Shown: in pieces, positions 17,871-28,205 of the stretch
Numbering within the stretch: the stretch's first letter is position 1
Layout of the letters: the number at the start of each line of letters is the position of its first letter
From: Microvirga sp.
GTDB lineage: Bacteria; Pseudomonadota; Alphaproteobacteria; Rhizobiales; Beijerinckiaceae
DNA length: 64,000 nt
Direction: 5' to 3'
NCBI GenBank assembly: GCA_031181145.1
Contig: JAPSLB010000004.1
Span: 1-64,000 of the forward strand
The notes under the pieces: generated by a model
Seen by the model: the letters and a program-made list of their open reading frames with translations, nothing else
What the model was told of the DNA's origin: nothing
Databases searched by the model: none
Position numbers and translations under genes: made by a program

Positions 17871-19874
17871 GTGCTGAACACCGTCCCCGCCGATCGCGTC
17901 ACCCATTCCGATCTGGCGAACGCCGTGCGCGTCCTCGCCATGGATGCCGTCGAACAAGCCAAATCCGGTCACCCCGGCCTGCCCATGGGCGCCGCCGACA
18001 TCGCAACGGTGCTGTTCACCAAGTTTCTTAAATACGACGCCACCGACCCGACCTGGCCCGACCGCGACCGGTTCATCCTCTCGGCCGGTCACGGCTCCAT
18101 GCTGCTCTACGCCCTCCTCCACCTGACCGGCGTGAAGGGCATGACCATCGAGGAGCTGAAGAACTTCCGCAAGCTCGACTCGAAGACCCCGGGCCATCCG
18201 GAAAACTTCATGACTCCGGGCGTCGAGACCACCACGGGCCCGCTCGGCCAGGGCATCGCCACGGCGGTGGGCTTCGCGCTCGCCGAGCGCATGCTGAACG
18301 CCGAATACGGCGACGATCTCGTGGACCACTACACCTATGTGCTCGCCTCCGACGGCGACCTCATGGAAGGAATCAGCCAGGAGGCCATCTCCCTTGCAGG
18401 CCACCTGAAGCTCAACCGGATGATCGTCCTCTGGGACGACAACGGCATCTCCATCGACGGCCCGCTCTCCATCTCCGACTCGGTCGATCAGGTGAAGCGC
18501 TTCCAGGCCTGCGGCTGGAACGCGGTACGCATCGACGGCCACGACCCGAAGGCGATCCAGCGCGCCATTTCCCGCGCGCAGAAGTCGGACAAGCCGACGC
18601 TCATCGCGTGCAAGACCACCATCGGCCTCGGCGCGCCGAAGAAGGCCGGCACCTCCAAGGCCCATGGCGAGCCCCTGGGCGCCGAGGAACTGGCGGGCGC
18701 CAAGGCCGCTTACGGCTGGAGCCATGAGCCCTTCGTGATCCCGGACAACATCCGCGACGCCTGGGCGAAGGCCGGCAAGAAGGGCCGCCGCCTGCGCAAG
18801 GCCTGGGCGGACCGGCTGAACGCCCTGCCCGCCGACCGGCGCGGCGAGTTCGAGCGCCGCGTCAAGGGCGTGCGCCCAGAGGGGCTCGGCGACGCCGTCG
18901 CCAGGCTGAAGGACCGTCTGGCGGCCGAGCCCCAGAACGTCGCCACCCGCAAGGCCAGCGAGATCGCGCTCGAGGTCATCACCGAGGCGGTGCCGGAGCT
19001 GGTGCTGGGCTCGGCGGACCTGACGCCCTCCAACAACACCAAGACCAAGAATCTCACCGCCATCTCGCCGGGCAATTTCGCGGGCCGCTACATCCATTAC
19101 GGCATCCGCGAGCACGGCATGGCGGCGGCCATGAACGGCATCGCGCTCCATGGCGGCTATGTGCCCGCCGGCGCGACCTTCCTGGTCTTCACCGATTATG
19201 CGCGTCCCGCCATGCGCATCGCCTCGCTCGCCGGCATTCCGGCAGTCTATGTCATGACCCACGATTCCATCGGCCTGGGCGAGGACGGTCCGACCCACCA
19301 GCCGGTGGAGCACCTGGCCGCCCTGCGCGCCATGCCCAAGATGCGCGTGTTCCGTCCGGCGGACGCCATGGAGACGGCCGAGGCCTGGCAGCTCGCCCTG
19401 GAGCGCACGGACGGGCCGACGACCCTGGCGCTCACCCGTCAGAACGTGCCGCAGGTCCGCAAGGACGGGGGGGCCAGGAACCTCTCCGCCACCGGAGCCT
19501 ACGAGCTCTCTCCGGCGAACGGCAAGGCCCGCGCCACCATCTTCTCCTCGGGGAGCGAGGTGGAGATCGCATTGGCGGCCCAGAAGCTGCTGGCCGAGCA
19601 GAATTTCGAAGCCCGCGTGGTCTCCGTGCCGTCCCTCGACCTGTTCCTGAGCCAGCCCGAGAAGGTGCGCCACGAGATCATCGGCGATACGCCGATCAAG
19701 GTCGCGGTCGAGGCCGCGGTCCGCTTCGGCTGGGATTCGGTGATCGGTCCCGATGGAATTTTCGTCGGCATGCATGGGTTTGGCGCGAGCGCGCCCTACA
19801 AGGACCTCTACAAGCACTTCGGCATTACGCCCGAGGCAGTGGCGGAAAAAGTTCTCAGGACCCATAATCTCTGA
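17871..19874 (+). CDS. tkt: Transketolase
   Basis: 667 residues from the GTG at 17871, chosen because [20 protein letters not shown] is the usual N terminus; a GTG at 17859 is also possible, and the in-frame extension back to 17361 is non-coding. Thiamine diphosphate and substrate motifs are present: [44 protein letters not shown] and [20 protein letters not shown] with the catalytic Glu. It moves two-carbon units in the pentose phosphate and Calvin cycles. It is first in the plus-strand run tkt-gap-pgk-fba. Confidence 0.96.
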   Translation: MLNTVPADRVTHSDLANAVRVLAMDAVEQAKSGHPGLPMGAADIATVLFTKFLKYDATDPTWPDRDRFILSAGHGSMLLYALLHLTGVKGMTIEELKNFRKLDSKTPGHPENFMTPGVETTTGPLGQGIATAVGFALAERMLNAEYGDDLVDHYTYVLASDGDLMEGISQEAISLAGHLKLNRMIVLWDDNGISIDGPLSISDSVDQVKRFQACGWNAVRIDGHDPKAIQRAISRAQKSDKPTLIACKTTIGLGAPKKAGTSKAHGEPLGAEELAGAKAAYGWSHEPFVIPDNIRDAWAKAGKKGRRLRKAWADRLNALPADRRGEFERRVKGVRPEGLGDAVARLKDRLAAEPQNVATRKASEIALEVITEAVPELVLGSADLTPSNNTKTKNLTAISPGNFAGRYIHYGIREHGMAAAMNGIALHGGYVPAGATFLVFTDYARPAMRIASLAGIPAVYVMTHDSIGLGEDGPTHQPVEHLAALRAMPKMRVFRPADAMETAEAWQLALERTDGPTTLALTRQNVPQVRKDGGARNLSATGAYELSPANGKARATIFSSGSEVEIALAAQKLLAEQNFEARVVSVPSLDLFLSQPEKVRHEIIGDTPIKVAVEAAVRFGWDSVIGPDGIFVGMHGFGASAPYKDLYKHFGITPEAVAEKVLRTHNL

Positions 19875-19917
19875 GACTGGAAGAGGCCAAGGGCCTCATC
19901 ACAAGGGAGCTAAGACT

Positions 19918-20925
19918 ATGACGGTGAAGGTCGCGATCAACGGTTTCGGTCGCATCGGACGCAACATTCTCCGCGGCATCGTGGAGAGCGGCCGGAAGGA
20001 TATCGAGGTGGTTGCCATCAACGACCTCGGCCCGGTCGAGACGAACGCCCACCTGCTTCGCTTCGATTCCGTCCATGGCCGCTTCCCGGCGGACGTGCAG
20101 GTCGACGGCGAGTTCCTCGTGATCAACGGCCAGCGCATCCGCGTGACCGCCATCAAGGATCCGGCGACCCTGCCGCACAAGGATCTCGGCGTCGACATCG
20201 CGATGGAATGCACGGGCATCTTCACCTCCAAGGAGAAGGCCTCCGCCCACCTCACGGCGGGCGCCAAGCGCGTCATCGTCTCGGCTCCCGCGGACGGCGC
20301 CGACCTGACGGTCGTCTACGGCGTGAACCACGACAAGCTCACGAAGGATCACGTCGTCATCTCGAACGCCTCCTGCACCACGAACTGCCTCGCCCCCGTG
20401 GCGAAGGTGCTTCACGAGACGGTGGGCATCGAGAAGGGCTTCATGACGACGATCCACTCGTACACCAACGATCAGCCGACCCTCGATCAGATGCATAAGG
20501 ACCTCTACCGCGCCCGCGCGGCGGCCCTGAACATGATCCCGACCTCCACGGGCGCCGCGAAGGCCGTGGGCCTCGTCCTGCCGGAGCTCAACGGCAAGCT
20601 CGACGGCTCCTCGATCCGCGTGCCGACCCCGAACGTCTCCGTGGTCGACTTCAAGTTCGTCGCCAAGAAGGCGACGACGAAGGAGGAGATCAACGAGGCG
20701 ATCAAGCGCGCGGCCGATCAGGAGCTCAAGGGCATCCTCGGCTACACCAACCAGCCGAACGTCTCGTCGGACTTCAACCACGACCCGCACTCCTCCGTGT
20801 TCCACCTCGACCAGACCAAGGTGATGGAGGGCAACTTCGTGCGCGTGCTGTCCTGGTACGACAACGAGTGGGGCTTCTCGAACCGAATGGCGGACACCGC
20901 CATCGCCATGGCGAAGCTCATCTAA
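19918..20925 (+). CDS. gap: Glyceraldehyde-3-phosphate dehydrogenase, type I
   Basis: 335 residues. Rossmann motif [10 protein letters not shown] at 8-17, Asp36 in VVAINDLG (favouring NAD), catalytic Cys153 in SNASCTTNC, the catalytic His in HSYTNDQ and the phosphate site in [16 protein letters not shown] Shine-Dalgarno AAGGGAG precedes the ATG. It lies 43 nt after tkt and 14 nt before pgk. Confidence 0.98.
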   Translation: MTVKVAINGFGRIGRNILRGIVESGRKDIEVVAINDLGPVETNAHLLRFDSVHGRFPADVQVDGEFLVINGQRIRVTAIKDPATLPHKDLGVDIAMECTGIFTSKEKASAHLTAGAKRVIVSAPADGADLTVVYGVNHDKLTKDHVVISNASCTTNCLAPVAKVLHETVGIEKGFMTTIHSYTNDQPTLDQMHKDLYRARAAALNMIPTSTGAAKAVGLVLPELNGKLDGSSIRVPTPNVSVVDFKFVAKKATTKEEINEAIKRAADQELKGILGYTNQPNVSSDFNHDPHSSVFHLDQTKVMEGNFVRVLSWYDNEWGFSNRMADTAIAMAKLI

Positions 20926-20939
20926 GGAGGGTTGCTGCA

Positions 20940-22130
20940 ATGACCGCCTTCCGCACGCTCGACCAAGCCGACGTCAAGGGAAAACGCGTTCTCGTCCGGG
21001 TGGACCTCAACGTCCCCATGGAGAACGGCAAGGTGACGGACGCAACACGCATCGAGCGCGTCCTTCCCACCATCCGGGAGCTCGCCGACAAGGGCGGCAG
21101 GGTGATCCTCCTCGCCCATTTCGGACGCCCGAAGGGACGCGACCCCAAGGAGTCCCTGAAGCCGGTCGCGGAAGCGGTCTCGCAGCATCTTGGGAAAACG
21201 ATAGCCTTCGCCGATGACTGCATCGGCGAAGCAGCCTCCAGCGCCGTCGCCGCCCTCAAGGACGGCGACGTGCTTCTTCTCGAAAACACCCGTTTCCATG
21301 CGGGCGAGGAGAGGAACGAACCGTCCTTCGTCCAGGAGCTGGCGAAGCTCGGGGACATCTATGTGAACGACGCCTTCTCGGCTGCCCACCGCGCCCACGC
21401 GTCCACCGAGGGCCTTGCCCGCGTGCTGCCGGCCTACGCCGGCCGCACCATGCAGGCGGAGCTCGATGCGCTCACCACGGGCCTGGAAGCCCCCAAGCGC
21501 CCCGTGGTCGCCATCGTGGGCGGCGCGAAGGTTTCCACCAAGATCGACCTTCTGGAAAACCTCGTGACGAAGGTCGACGCCCTCGTCATCGGCGGTGGCA
21601 TGGCCAACACCTTCGTGCACGCGACGGGCCTCAGCATCGGCAAATCGCTGGCGGAGAAGGACCTCGCCGCGACCGCGATGCGCATCATCGAGAAGGCGCG
21701 CGCCTCAAATTGCGCGATCATCCTGCCCGTCGACGGGGTCTGCGCCTACGAGTTCAAGGCGGGCGCCCACAATCAGACCTACGGCATCGATGCGATCCCC
21801 GAGGACCAGATGATTCTCGACGTGGGCTCTCAATCGGTCGAGCGCATCTGCGCCGCCATCAACGACGCGGCGACGCTCGTGTGGAACGGCCCGCTCGGCG
21901 CGTTCGAGATCCCGCCCTTCGATCAGGGCTCGGTCGCGGCCGCCCGCCACGCGGCCCGGCGCACGAAGGAAGGCAAGCTCGTCTCGGTTGCCGGCGGCGG
22001 CGATACGGTTGCCGCGCTCAACCACGCTGGCGTTGCGGAAAGCTTCTCCTATGTATCCACCGCAGGCGGCGCTTTCCTCGAATGGCTCGAGGGCAAGGCG
22101 CTTCCTGGCGTGGAAGCCCTGCGCGCTTGA
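20940..22130 (+). CDS. pgk: Phosphoglycerate kinase
   Basis: 396 residues. Substrate loop [19 protein letters not shown], the hinge [16 protein letters not shown] and the nucleotide motif [16 protein letters not shown] are all present. It transfers phosphate from 1,3-bisphosphoglycerate to ADP. AAGGAGG just before the ATG and a 14-nt gap to gap support an operon. Confidence 0.98.
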   Translation: MTAFRTLDQADVKGKRVLVRVDLNVPMENGKVTDATRIERVLPTIRELADKGGRVILLAHFGRPKGRDPKESLKPVAEAVSQHLGKTIAFADDCIGEAASSAVAALKDGDVLLLENTRFHAGEERNEPSFVQELAKLGDIYVNDAFSAAHRAHASTEGLARVLPAYAGRTMQAELDALTTGLEAPKRPVVAIVGGAKVSTKIDLLENLVTKVDALVIGGGMANTFVHATGLSIGKSLAEKDLAATAMRIIEKARASNCAIILPVDGVCAYEFKAGAHNQTYGIDAIPEDQMILDVGSQSVERICAAINDAATLVWNGPLGAFEIPPFDQGSVAAARHAARRTKEGKLVSVAGGGDTVAALNHAGVAESFSYVSTAGGAFLEWLEGKALPGVEALRA

Positions 22131-22145
22131 CCGTTCCGCTCGGGC

Positions 22146-22184
22146 GGAGGGGGTAACCCCCTCCACCGGGAGAAAATCCCGGCG
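22146..22184. other. Tandem GC hairpins after pgk
   Basis: GGAGGGGG-TAA-CCCCCTCC is followed one base later by CCGGGA-GAAAA-TCCCGG within an ACCGGGA/TCCCGG(C)GG context. No T-tract follows, so this may be an mRNA processing or stability signal, or a weak terminator between pgk and fba. Confidence 0.45.
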
Positions 22185-22253
22185 GAATGGCTTAAGCTCA
22201 GGTTCAGCCTTCACGCGCTTTTTAAGAAGCCAAGATCAATCGGAGAGGACGAA

Positions 22254-23342
22254 ATGGCCCGCATCACCATGAGGCAGCTTCTGGATCACGCCGCCGAGCA
22301 CGGCTACGGCGTGCCTGCCTTCAACATCAACAACATGGAGCAGGCGCTTGCGATCATGGCGGCCGCCAACGAGGTCGATGCGCCGGTGATCATCCAGGCG
22401 AGCCGCGGGGCGCGCTCCTACGCCAACGACGTCATGCTCAAGCACATGATGGACGCCGTCACCGAGATCTATCCGCACATCCCGGTCTGCGTGCATCTCG
22501 ACCACGGCAACGAGCCCGCCACCTGCATGACCGCCATCCAGGCCGGCTTCACCTCAGTGATGATGGACGGCTCGCTCAAGGCCGACGGCAAGACCCCGGC
22601 CGATTGGGACTATAATGTCGGCGTCACCAAGAAGGTGGTCGAGATGGCCCATCTCGGCGGCATCTCCGTGGAAGGCGAGCTCGGCGTGCTCGGCTCCCTC
22701 GAGAGCGGTCAGGGCGAGGCCGAAGACGGCCACGGCGCCGAGGGCACGCTGTCGCACGATCAGCTTTTGACGAACCCGGACGAGGCCGTGAAGTTCGTGG
22801 CCGAGACCAAGGTCGACGCGCTCGCCATCGCCATGGGTACTTCCCACGGCGCCTACAAGTTCACCCGCAAGCCCGACGGCGCGATCCTTGCCATGCATGT
22901 GATCGAGGAGATCCACAAGAAGCTCCCGAACACGCACCTCGTAATGCACGGCTCGTCCTCCGTGCCGCAGGAGCTGCAGGACATCATCAACGAGTACGGC
23001 GGCCAGATGAAGCCGACCTGGGGCGTTCCGGTGGAAGAGATCCAGCGCGGCATCAAGCACGGCGTGCGCAAGATCAACATCGACACCGACAACCGCATGG
23101 CGATGACCGGCCAGATCCGCAAGGTCCTGACCGAGAACCCCGGCGAATTCGACCCGCGCAAGTATCTGAAGCCCGCCATGGAGGCGATGACGAAGCTCTG
23201 CAAGCAACGCCTGCAGGAGTTCAACACCGCCGGCCAGGCTTCGAAGATCAAGCGCGTGTATACGCTCGCCGAGATGGCCAAGCGCTACGCCTCGGGCGAA
23301 CTCGATCCGACCTTCGGAGCGACCAAGCAGGCGGCCGAGTGA
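22254..23342 (+). CDS. fba: Fructose-bisphosphate aldolase, class II (Calvin-cycle subtype)
   Basis: 362 residues. Zinc-dependent aldolase: the catalytic Asp83 and zinc ligand His84 lie in VHLDHGNEP, with [28 protein letters not shown] and the phosphate site [10 protein letters not shown]. The length and the [16 protein letters not shown] ending match the CbbA-like subtype. GAGAGGACGAA precedes the ATG. It closes the carbon-metabolism run; an intrinsic terminator lies about 100 nt downstream. Confidence 0.96.
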   Translation: MARITMRQLLDHAAEHGYGVPAFNINNMEQALAIMAAANEVDAPVIIQASRGARSYANDVMLKHMMDAVTEIYPHIPVCVHLDHGNEPATCMTAIQAGFTSVMMDGSLKADGKTPADWDYNVGVTKKVVEMAHLGGISVEGELGVLGSLESGQGEAEDGHGAEGTLSHDQLLTNPDEAVKFVAETKVDALAIAMGTSHGAYKFTRKPDGAILAMHVIEEIHKKLPNTHLVMHGSSSVPQELQDIINEYGGQMKPTWGVPVEEIQRGIKHGVRKINIDTDNRMAMTGQIRKVLTENPGEFDPRKYLKPAMEAMTKLCKQRLQEFNTAGQASKIKRVYTLAEMAKRYASGELDPTFGATKQAAE

Positions 23343-23357
23343 AGGCACCTGAAACCC

Positions 23358-23389
23358 CGTCATGGCCCGGCTCGTCCCGGCCGTGACGG
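23358..23389 (+). repeat. Half-unit of the palindromic intergenic repeat
   Basis: CGTCATGGCCCGGCTCGTCC followed by CGGCCGTGACGG, an imperfect palindrome matching one arm of the bipartite repeat. Confidence 0.6.
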
Positions 23390-23439
23390 AGAGCGATCTC
23401 GTTCAACCGCTCACACAGTCGCCTTAATCCTCACCGACA

Positions 23440-23471
23440 AGCGGGGCCTCGCAAGATGGCCCCGTTTTCGT
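23440..23471 (+). terminator. Intrinsic terminator after fba
   Basis: Stem CGGGGCC/GGCCCCG with a 9-nt loop followed by TTTTCGTT, the best terminator in the tkt-fba region. Confidence 0.8.
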
Positions 23472-23511
23472 TATGGGATGCCTGTCCTTTTCCATTCGAG
23501 TTCCGCGATCG

Positions 23512-24162
23512 ATGTCCGAATCTGCCCGCCTCTACCTCATCACCCCCGTTGTGGAAGACGCCTCCTTCGCTCCCACCCTGGCCGAGGCCTGCAAGGGCGG
23601 GGCGGCGGCGGCCGTGCTGCTGCGTCTGCCCGCTTCCGACGAGCGCAGCCTCGTCAATCTGGTGAAGGCCGTAGCCCCCTCGGCCCAGGAGCATGGAGCG
23701 GCCCTCATCGTCTCCACCGAGGGCGAGGCGGATCTGGCCAACGTGGCCGTGCGCGGCGGCGCCGATGGGGCCCATGTCTCGGGCGCGGACCCGGAACTCG
23801 TCCGGGAACTGCGCGAGCGCCTGAAAGGCGACCGCGCCATCGGCGTGAGCGGCATCCGCACCAAGGACGACGCCATGACGCTTGGCGAAGCCGGGGTCGA
23901 TTACCTTCTCTTTGGCGAGCCGCGCCGCGACGGCTCCCTGCCCTCCCTGGAGAGCGTCGCCGAGCGCGCCGCCTGGTGGGCCGAGATCTTCGAGACGCCT
24001 TGCGTGGCCTTTGCGCCCGGGCTCGAGGCTGTCCAGATCCTGGCGGCTACGCAGGCGGAATTCGTCGCCCTCGGGGACGCGGTGTGGAACCATCCGGACG
24101 GACCGGCCGCGGCCGTGAAGGCGGCGGCCGCGATCCTGAAGCGGCCGGAGGCCTCGCGTTGA
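23512..24162 (+). CDS. ThiE-like thiamine phosphate synthase homologue, divergent
   Basis: 216 residues from the ATG at 23512. The TIM-barrel opening RLYLITP and GADGAHVSGADPELVRELRE match the ThiE/TenI superfamily. However, the usual pyrophosphate-binding TxTK after the GP motif is absent (the protein has DYLLFGEPRRDGSLPSLES), and the expected His of the GxSTH motif is replaced (IGVSGIRTKDDA). It may therefore not make thiamine phosphate. The stop codon overlaps the start of the Sel1 gene (TGATG), so the two are translationally coupled. Confidence 0.7.
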   Translation: MSESARLYLITPVVEDASFAPTLAEACKGGAAAAVLLRLPASDERSLVNLVKAVAPSAQEHGAALIVSTEGEADLANVAVRGGADGAHVSGADPELVRELRERLKGDRAIGVSGIRTKDDAMTLGEAGVDYLLFGEPRRDGSLPSLESVAERAAWWAEIFETPCVAFAPGLEAVQILAATQAEFVALGDAVWNHPDGPAAAVKAAAAILKRPEASR

Positions 24163-25061
24163 TGCGGGTCTCCGGACTGATCGGCGGCGTCCTGTTGCTG
24201 GCTTCCGTTGCGGGAGCCGCCGCGACCGAGCCCGATCTCGCCTATGGCGCCTATCAGCGCGGCCTCTACCAGACGGCATTCCGCGAGGCGACCCTGCGGC
24301 TGGAGAGGAACAAGAACGACGCCGCCGCCCTGACGCTCCTGGGCGAGCTCTACAACCAGGGCCTCGGAGTGACACTCGATCCAAAGAAAGCCGCCGAATG
24401 GTATCTCCTGGCGGCCCAGCGCGGCGACGCGAATGCCATGGCCTCCCTCGGGCTCATGACCCTCGACGGACGCGGCGTCGAGAAGAACCCCGTCCAGGGC
24501 AAGGCCTGGCTCGAACGGGCCGCCGCCAAGGGCAACGCGGTCGCCAGCTACAACCTAGCTCTCCTGCTTCTCACGAGCGGCTCCGACATGGACCTGGAGC
24601 AAGCGGTCGAACTTCTGCGCAAGGCCGCCAATGCGGAGATCCCCGACGCGCAGCATGCCCTCGGCGTGCTCTATCTCCAGGGCCGGGGCGTGGCCAAGGA
24701 CGCCTCCGAGGCCGCCCGCCTGTTCGAGCGCGCCGCGAAGAACGGCAGCTCCGTGGGCGAGGTGGAATACGCCATCCTGCTCTTCAACGGCGAGGGCGTC
24801 GCGAGAAGCGAGTCGCAGGCTGCCCGCTATTTCCGCCGCGCCGCCGCCAAGGGAAACGCCATCGCCCAGAACCGCCTGGCCCGCCTGCTGGCGGCGGGAC
24901 GCGGCGTGCCCGCCAACAAGGTGGATGCCGCCGCCTGGCACATCCTGGCCGCGGCTCAGGGCCTCACCGACCAGTGGCTCGACAACGCCCTCAAGGACCT
25001 CACCGCCGAGGAGCGGACCCGCGCCGAGAAGCTCGCCGCCGAACGGCTCGGGATGCGGTGA
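24162..25061 (+). CDS. Exported Sel1-repeat (TPR-like) protein
   Basis: 299 residues. Signal peptide about 1-20 (MRVSGLIGGVLLLASVAGAA). About six Sel1 repeats follow, with the A..LG.LY..G.GV..D..KA..W...AA..G pattern (for example LGVLYLQGRGVAKDASEAA). Sel1 repeats form helical scaffolds for protein contacts; the partner is unknown. Coupled by overlap to the ThiE-like gene. A palindromic repeat follows. Confidence 0.88.
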   Translation: MRVSGLIGGVLLLASVAGAAATEPDLAYGAYQRGLYQTAFREATLRLERNKNDAAALTLLGELYNQGLGVTLDPKKAAEWYLLAAQRGDANAMASLGLMTLDGRGVEKNPVQGKAWLERAAAKGNAVASYNLALLLLTSGSDMDLEQAVELLRKAANAEIPDAQHALGVLYLQGRGVAKDASEAARLFERAAKNGSSVGEVEYAILLFNGEGVARSESQAARYFRRAAAKGNAIAQNRLARLLAAGRGVPANKVDAAAWHILAAAQGLTDQWLDNALKDLTAEERTRAEKLAAERLGMR

Positions 25062-25073
25062 GAGAGCTTCTCC

Positions 25074-25165
25074 CGTCGTCACGGGCACGAGGCCGGCGAT
25101 GCTGGCGCATTGAGGCTCAGTGCTTTTCTTCGTCAGGATGGCCTGGACAAGCCCGGCCATGACGG
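25074..25165 (-). repeat. Bipartite palindromic intergenic repeat, copy 3
   Basis: CGTCGTCACGGGCACGAGGC and CGGCGATGCTGGCG on the left, GATGGCCTGGACAAGCCCGG and CCATGACGG on the right, the same orientation as the copy at 16795. It lies in the 241-nt gap before the inositol monophosphatase gene; nothing else is seen in that gap. Confidence 0.7.
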
Positions 25166-25302
25166 AGAACGATCGCTTGCACAAAATCGCATGGGTGCAG
25201 GATCAATTGGGCACCGGCCCGGTTATCCCCCGCTTGACGCCAACCCTCCTGTAGTTCATCGACCACTTTCCTCGTTTTTGCTCTTTGCCAGGACTTATCC
25301 CC

Positions 25303-26097
25303 ATGATCCGCTCGCCCCTCATGACCGTCATGACCGATGCCGTGATGAAGGCTTCGCGCTCCCTCAAGCGCGATTTCGGCGAGGTGGAGAATCTGCAGGT
25401 TTCCCGCAAAGGCCCCGGCGACTTCGTGTCCGCCGCCGACCGCAAGGCGGAGAAGATCCTCCGCGAAGCGCTCGAGAAAGCCCGCCCCGGCTACGGCTTC
25501 GTCATGGAGGAACAGGGCATCGTCGAAGGCACCGACACGAGCCATCGCTGGCACATCGACCCGCTCGACGGCACCACGAACTTCCTTCACGGCCTGCCGC
25601 AATTCGCGATTTCCGTGGCCCTCGAGCGCGACGGCCAGATCGTCGCAGGCGTGATTTACGATCCGGCGAAGGACGAGCTGTTCATCGCCGAGAAGGGCAA
25701 AGGCGCCTATCTCAACAACCGCCGCATCCGCGTGGCGGCCCGCACCGAGGTGCCGGATGCGGTCGTGGCCTGCGGGCTGCCGCATATCGGCAAGGGCGAT
25801 CACGGCCTTTTCCTACGCGAATGCGCCTCCGTGATGGCCCATGTGGGCGGCATGCGCCGGTGGGGCGCCGCGGCCCTCGATCTCGCCTATGTGGCCTGCG
25901 GACGTTTCGATGCCTATTGGGAGCGCGGCCTGAATTCCTGGGACATGGCGGCAGGCATCCTCATGGTGCGCGAGGCCGGCGGCTTCGTGTCCGACGCGGA
26001 CGGCGCTCCGAACCCGCTCGCCTCCGGCTCCATCGCCTGCGGCAACGAGACCATGCACCGCGAGCTTCTCAAGCTCCTGAAGAAAGCTAAGGGTTGA
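25303..26097 (+). CDS. suhB: Inositol monophosphatase family protein (SuhB-like)
   Basis: 264 residues from the ATG at 25303, with AGGA nine bases upstream. The three metal motifs of the family are visible: MEEQG, WHIDPLDGTTNFLHGLPQF and LNSWDMAAGILMVREAGG. It hydrolyses inositol phosphate or similar phosphomonoesters; in E. coli SuhB also joins the rRNA antitermination complex. Which role applies is not evident. Confidence 0.92.
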   Translation: MIRSPLMTVMTDAVMKASRSLKRDFGEVENLQVSRKGPGDFVSAADRKAEKILREALEKARPGYGFVMEEQGIVEGTDTSHRWHIDPLDGTTNFLHGLPQFAISVALERDGQIVAGVIYDPAKDELFIAEKGKGAYLNNRRIRVAARTEVPDAVVACGLPHIGKGDHGLFLRECASVMAHVGGMRRWGAAALDLAYVACGRFDAYWERGLNSWDMAAGILMVREAGGFVSDADGAPNPLASGSIACGNETMHRELLKLLKKAKG

Positions 26098-26214
26098 TCC
26101 TCGACCATCGATATTTTTGTTCGTGTCCCCAGGCGAGGGTGAGCTCACGCTTGATCCCCGCCTCTGGGGCGGTCACATTAGAACCGTCCCGAAGCACATG
26201 AGCACAGGATAACG

Positions 26215-27174
26215 ATGGCGGACCAACCTCTTACCCCACCGCGGATCTATCTCGTCCGCATGGCGGTCTTTCTGGTTCTGGCAGGGTTCATCGCCTTCAT
26301 CCTGTACCGGCAGATCTGGGCCGCCTTCCAGGCGAATCCGGGCCTCAACGCTCTGATCCTGGGCGTCATGTTCATCGGCATCATCCTCGCCATCCGGCAG
26401 GTCTGGCGCCTGTTCCCTGAGGTGCGGTGGGTCAATACCCTGCGGCAGACGGAGGAAGGGCTGGTCGCCCCCACCCCGCCCGTGCTGCTGGCCCCCATGG
26501 CCGCCTTCGTCAGCAACCGGTCCGGGGACTCGCTGTCCATCGCGGCCATGCGTTCCCTGCTGGATTCCGTCGGCGCCCGCCTTGACGAAGGCCGCGAGAT
26601 CCTGCGCTACATGGCGGGCCTGCTGGTTTTCCTCGGCCTTCTCGGCACCTTCTGGGGCCTGATCGACACCGTGGGCTCGGTCGGCGATATCATCGGATCC
26701 CTGCGGACGGGCCAGGATACCGCCGCCATCTTCGACGAGCTGAAGAACTCCCTCGCGGGCCCCCTCCAGGGCATGGGCTTGGCCTTCTCGGCCTCGCTCT
26801 TCGGCCTCGCGGGCTCCCTCGTCCTCGGCTTCCTCGATCTCCAGGCCGGTCAGGCCCAGAGCCGCTTCTACACGGAACTTGAGGATTGGCTCGCCACCAC
26901 GACCTCCGATATGCCCGCCGACGCCTCCCCGCGCTCCACCACCTCCCATGACCTGACGGTGGCGCTCAACCGGCTCACGGCCGCTGTAAACGACGGCGCG
27001 GGCGGGCGAGCGGCGACCCAGGCCATGGCGAACCTCGCCGAAGGCGTCCAGGGCCTCGTCCAGCACATGCGGGCCGAGCAGCAGATGATCCGCGACTGGG
27101 TGGAGGCCCAGGCCGCCCGCGAGAAGGAACTGAAGCAGGTGCTCGACCGTATTGCCCGTGAAAGGCTGCCCTGA
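26215..27174 (+). CDS. MotA/TolQ/ExbB-family proton channel subunit, non-flagellar
   Basis: 319 residues. Membrane segments near 12-30, 42-60, 142-160 and 185-210. The second pair (FLGLLGTFWGLIDTVGSVG and FSASLFGLAGSLVLGFLDL) is the MotA/ExbB core. The cytoplasmic loop between the pairs and the C-terminal tail (about 225-319, helical) are long. The stop overlaps the start of the next gene by one base. Together they look like a two-gene stator that uses ion flow to act on peptidoglycan. No flagellar or Tol gene is adjacent, and the true role is unknown. Confidence 0.85.
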   Translation: MADQPLTPPRIYLVRMAVFLVLAGFIAFILYRQIWAAFQANPGLNALILGVMFIGIILAIRQVWRLFPEVRWVNTLRQTEEGLVAPTPPVLLAPMAAFVSNRSGDSLSIAAMRSLLDSVGARLDEGREILRYMAGLLVFLGLLGTFWGLIDTVGSVGDIIGSLRTGQDTAAIFDELKNSLAGPLQGMGLAFSASLFGLAGSLVLGFLDLQAGQAQSRFYTELEDWLATTTSDMPADASPRSTTSHDLTVALNRLTAAVNDGAGGRAATQAMANLAEGVQGLVQHMRAEQQMIRDWVEAQAAREKELKQVLDRIARERLP

Positions 27175-28202
27175 TGCCGGCATCAAGCACGGGTGGACGC
27201 CGCCGCGGGCGCCTCAGCCAGATCAACTACTGGCCGGGCTTCGTCGACGCCCTGTCCACCCTGCTGCTTGCCATCATCTTCCTGATCTCGGTTTTCACGG
27301 TGGGGCAGTTCTTCCTGTCCACGGAGATTTCAGGCCGCGATACGGTGCTCGAGCGGCTCAACCGGCAGATCGCGGAACTGACCGATCTTCTCTCCCTCGA
27401 ACGCTCCGGCCGCCGCACGGTGGAGGAGAACCTCGCCGCCCTGCAAAGCACCCTGAAGACAAACGAGGCCGAGCGGGCCCGCCTGCAGGGGCTTCTCGAT
27501 TCCGGCAATGCGGCACAGAACCAGGCGGGCGAGCTTAACGCGGCCCTGGAGGCCGAAAGACAGGCTGCGGGACGTGCTCTCAGCCAAGTGGAGATCCTCA
27601 ACCAGCAGATCGCCGCCATGCGGCGCCAGCTCGCGGCGCTGGAGGAGGCTCTCGCAGCATCCGAGAACCGCGACAGGGAGAGCCAGGCCCGGATCGCCGA
27701 TCTCGGCAGCCGCCTCAACGTGGCCCTGGCCCAGCGGGTGCAGGAGCTGGCCCGCTATCGCTCGGACTTCTTCGGCCGCCTGCGTCAGATTCTCGGCAAT
27801 CGGCCGGATGTGCGCATCGTCGGCGACCGCTTCGTCTTCCAGTCGGAAGTGCTCTTTCCCGTCGGTCAGGCGACCCTGCGCCCCGAAGCCTCGGGCGAGC
27901 TCGACCGTATCGCGACCGCGCTCACGGAGCTGGAACGCCAAGTTCCACCGGATATTCCATGGGTGATCCGCGTCGACGGGCATACGGACCAGCGCCCTAT
28001 CAACACCCCTCAGTTTCCCTCGAACTGGGCCCTCTCCTCCGCGCGCGCCATCGCCGTGGTGCAGGCCCTCGTCGCCCGGGGCGTGCAGCCCCAGCATCTC
28101 GTCGCCGCAGGGTTCGGCGAGTTCCAGCCCCTCGACAACGGCACGACGGAAGAGGCCTACGCGCGCAACCGGCGCATCGAGCTGAAGCTGACGGAGCGAT
28201 GA
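27174..28202 (+). CDS. MotB/OmpA-like peptidoglycan-binding partner of the channel subunit
   Basis: 342 residues. A single N-terminal membrane helix with a buried acidic residue (YWPGFVDALSTLLLAIIFLI) resembles the proton-accepting Asp of MotB/TolR. A long coiled coil (about 55-195) follows, then a C-terminal OmpA domain with VDGHTDQRPI and NWALSSARAIAVVQALV that should bind peptidoglycan. The start overlaps the previous stop (TGATG), which implies coupled synthesis. The architecture is that of a stator B subunit with an unusually long coiled-coil spacer. Confidence 0.87.
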   Translation: MPASSTGGRRRGRLSQINYWPGFVDALSTLLLAIIFLISVFTVGQFFLSTEISGRDTVLERLNRQIAELTDLLSLERSGRRTVEENLAALQSTLKTNEAERARLQGLLDSGNAAQNQAGELNAALEAERQAAGRALSQVEILNQQIAAMRRQLAALEEALAASENRDRESQARIADLGSRLNVALAQRVQELARYRSDFFGRLRQILGNRPDVRIVGDRFVFQSEVLFPVGQATLRPEASGELDRIATALTELERQVPPDIPWVIRVDGHTDQRPINTPQFPSNWALSSARAIAVVQALVARGVQPQHLVAAGFGEFQPLDNGTTEEAYARNRRIELKLTER

Positions 28203-28205
28203 GGA

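Noticed and set aside
17850-19865. Long minus-strand frame opposite transketolase (671 codons)
   Set aside because: It is a mirror of a GC-rich conserved gene; the product has no family features and an arginine/glycine/histidine-heavy composition. The same applies to long frames opposite prpE (34889-36457) and pntA (44034-45713).
23343-23511. TPP riboswitch before the ThiE-like gene
   Set aside because: The gap holds a repeat and a terminator; no THI-box core (CUGAGA...) was found.
26215-28202. Resemblance to the ZorA-ZorB stator of Zorya phage defence
   Set aside because: The two-subunit layout is similar, but no ZorC, ZorD or ZorE-like nuclease or helicase is adjacent and the neighbours are housekeeping genes.
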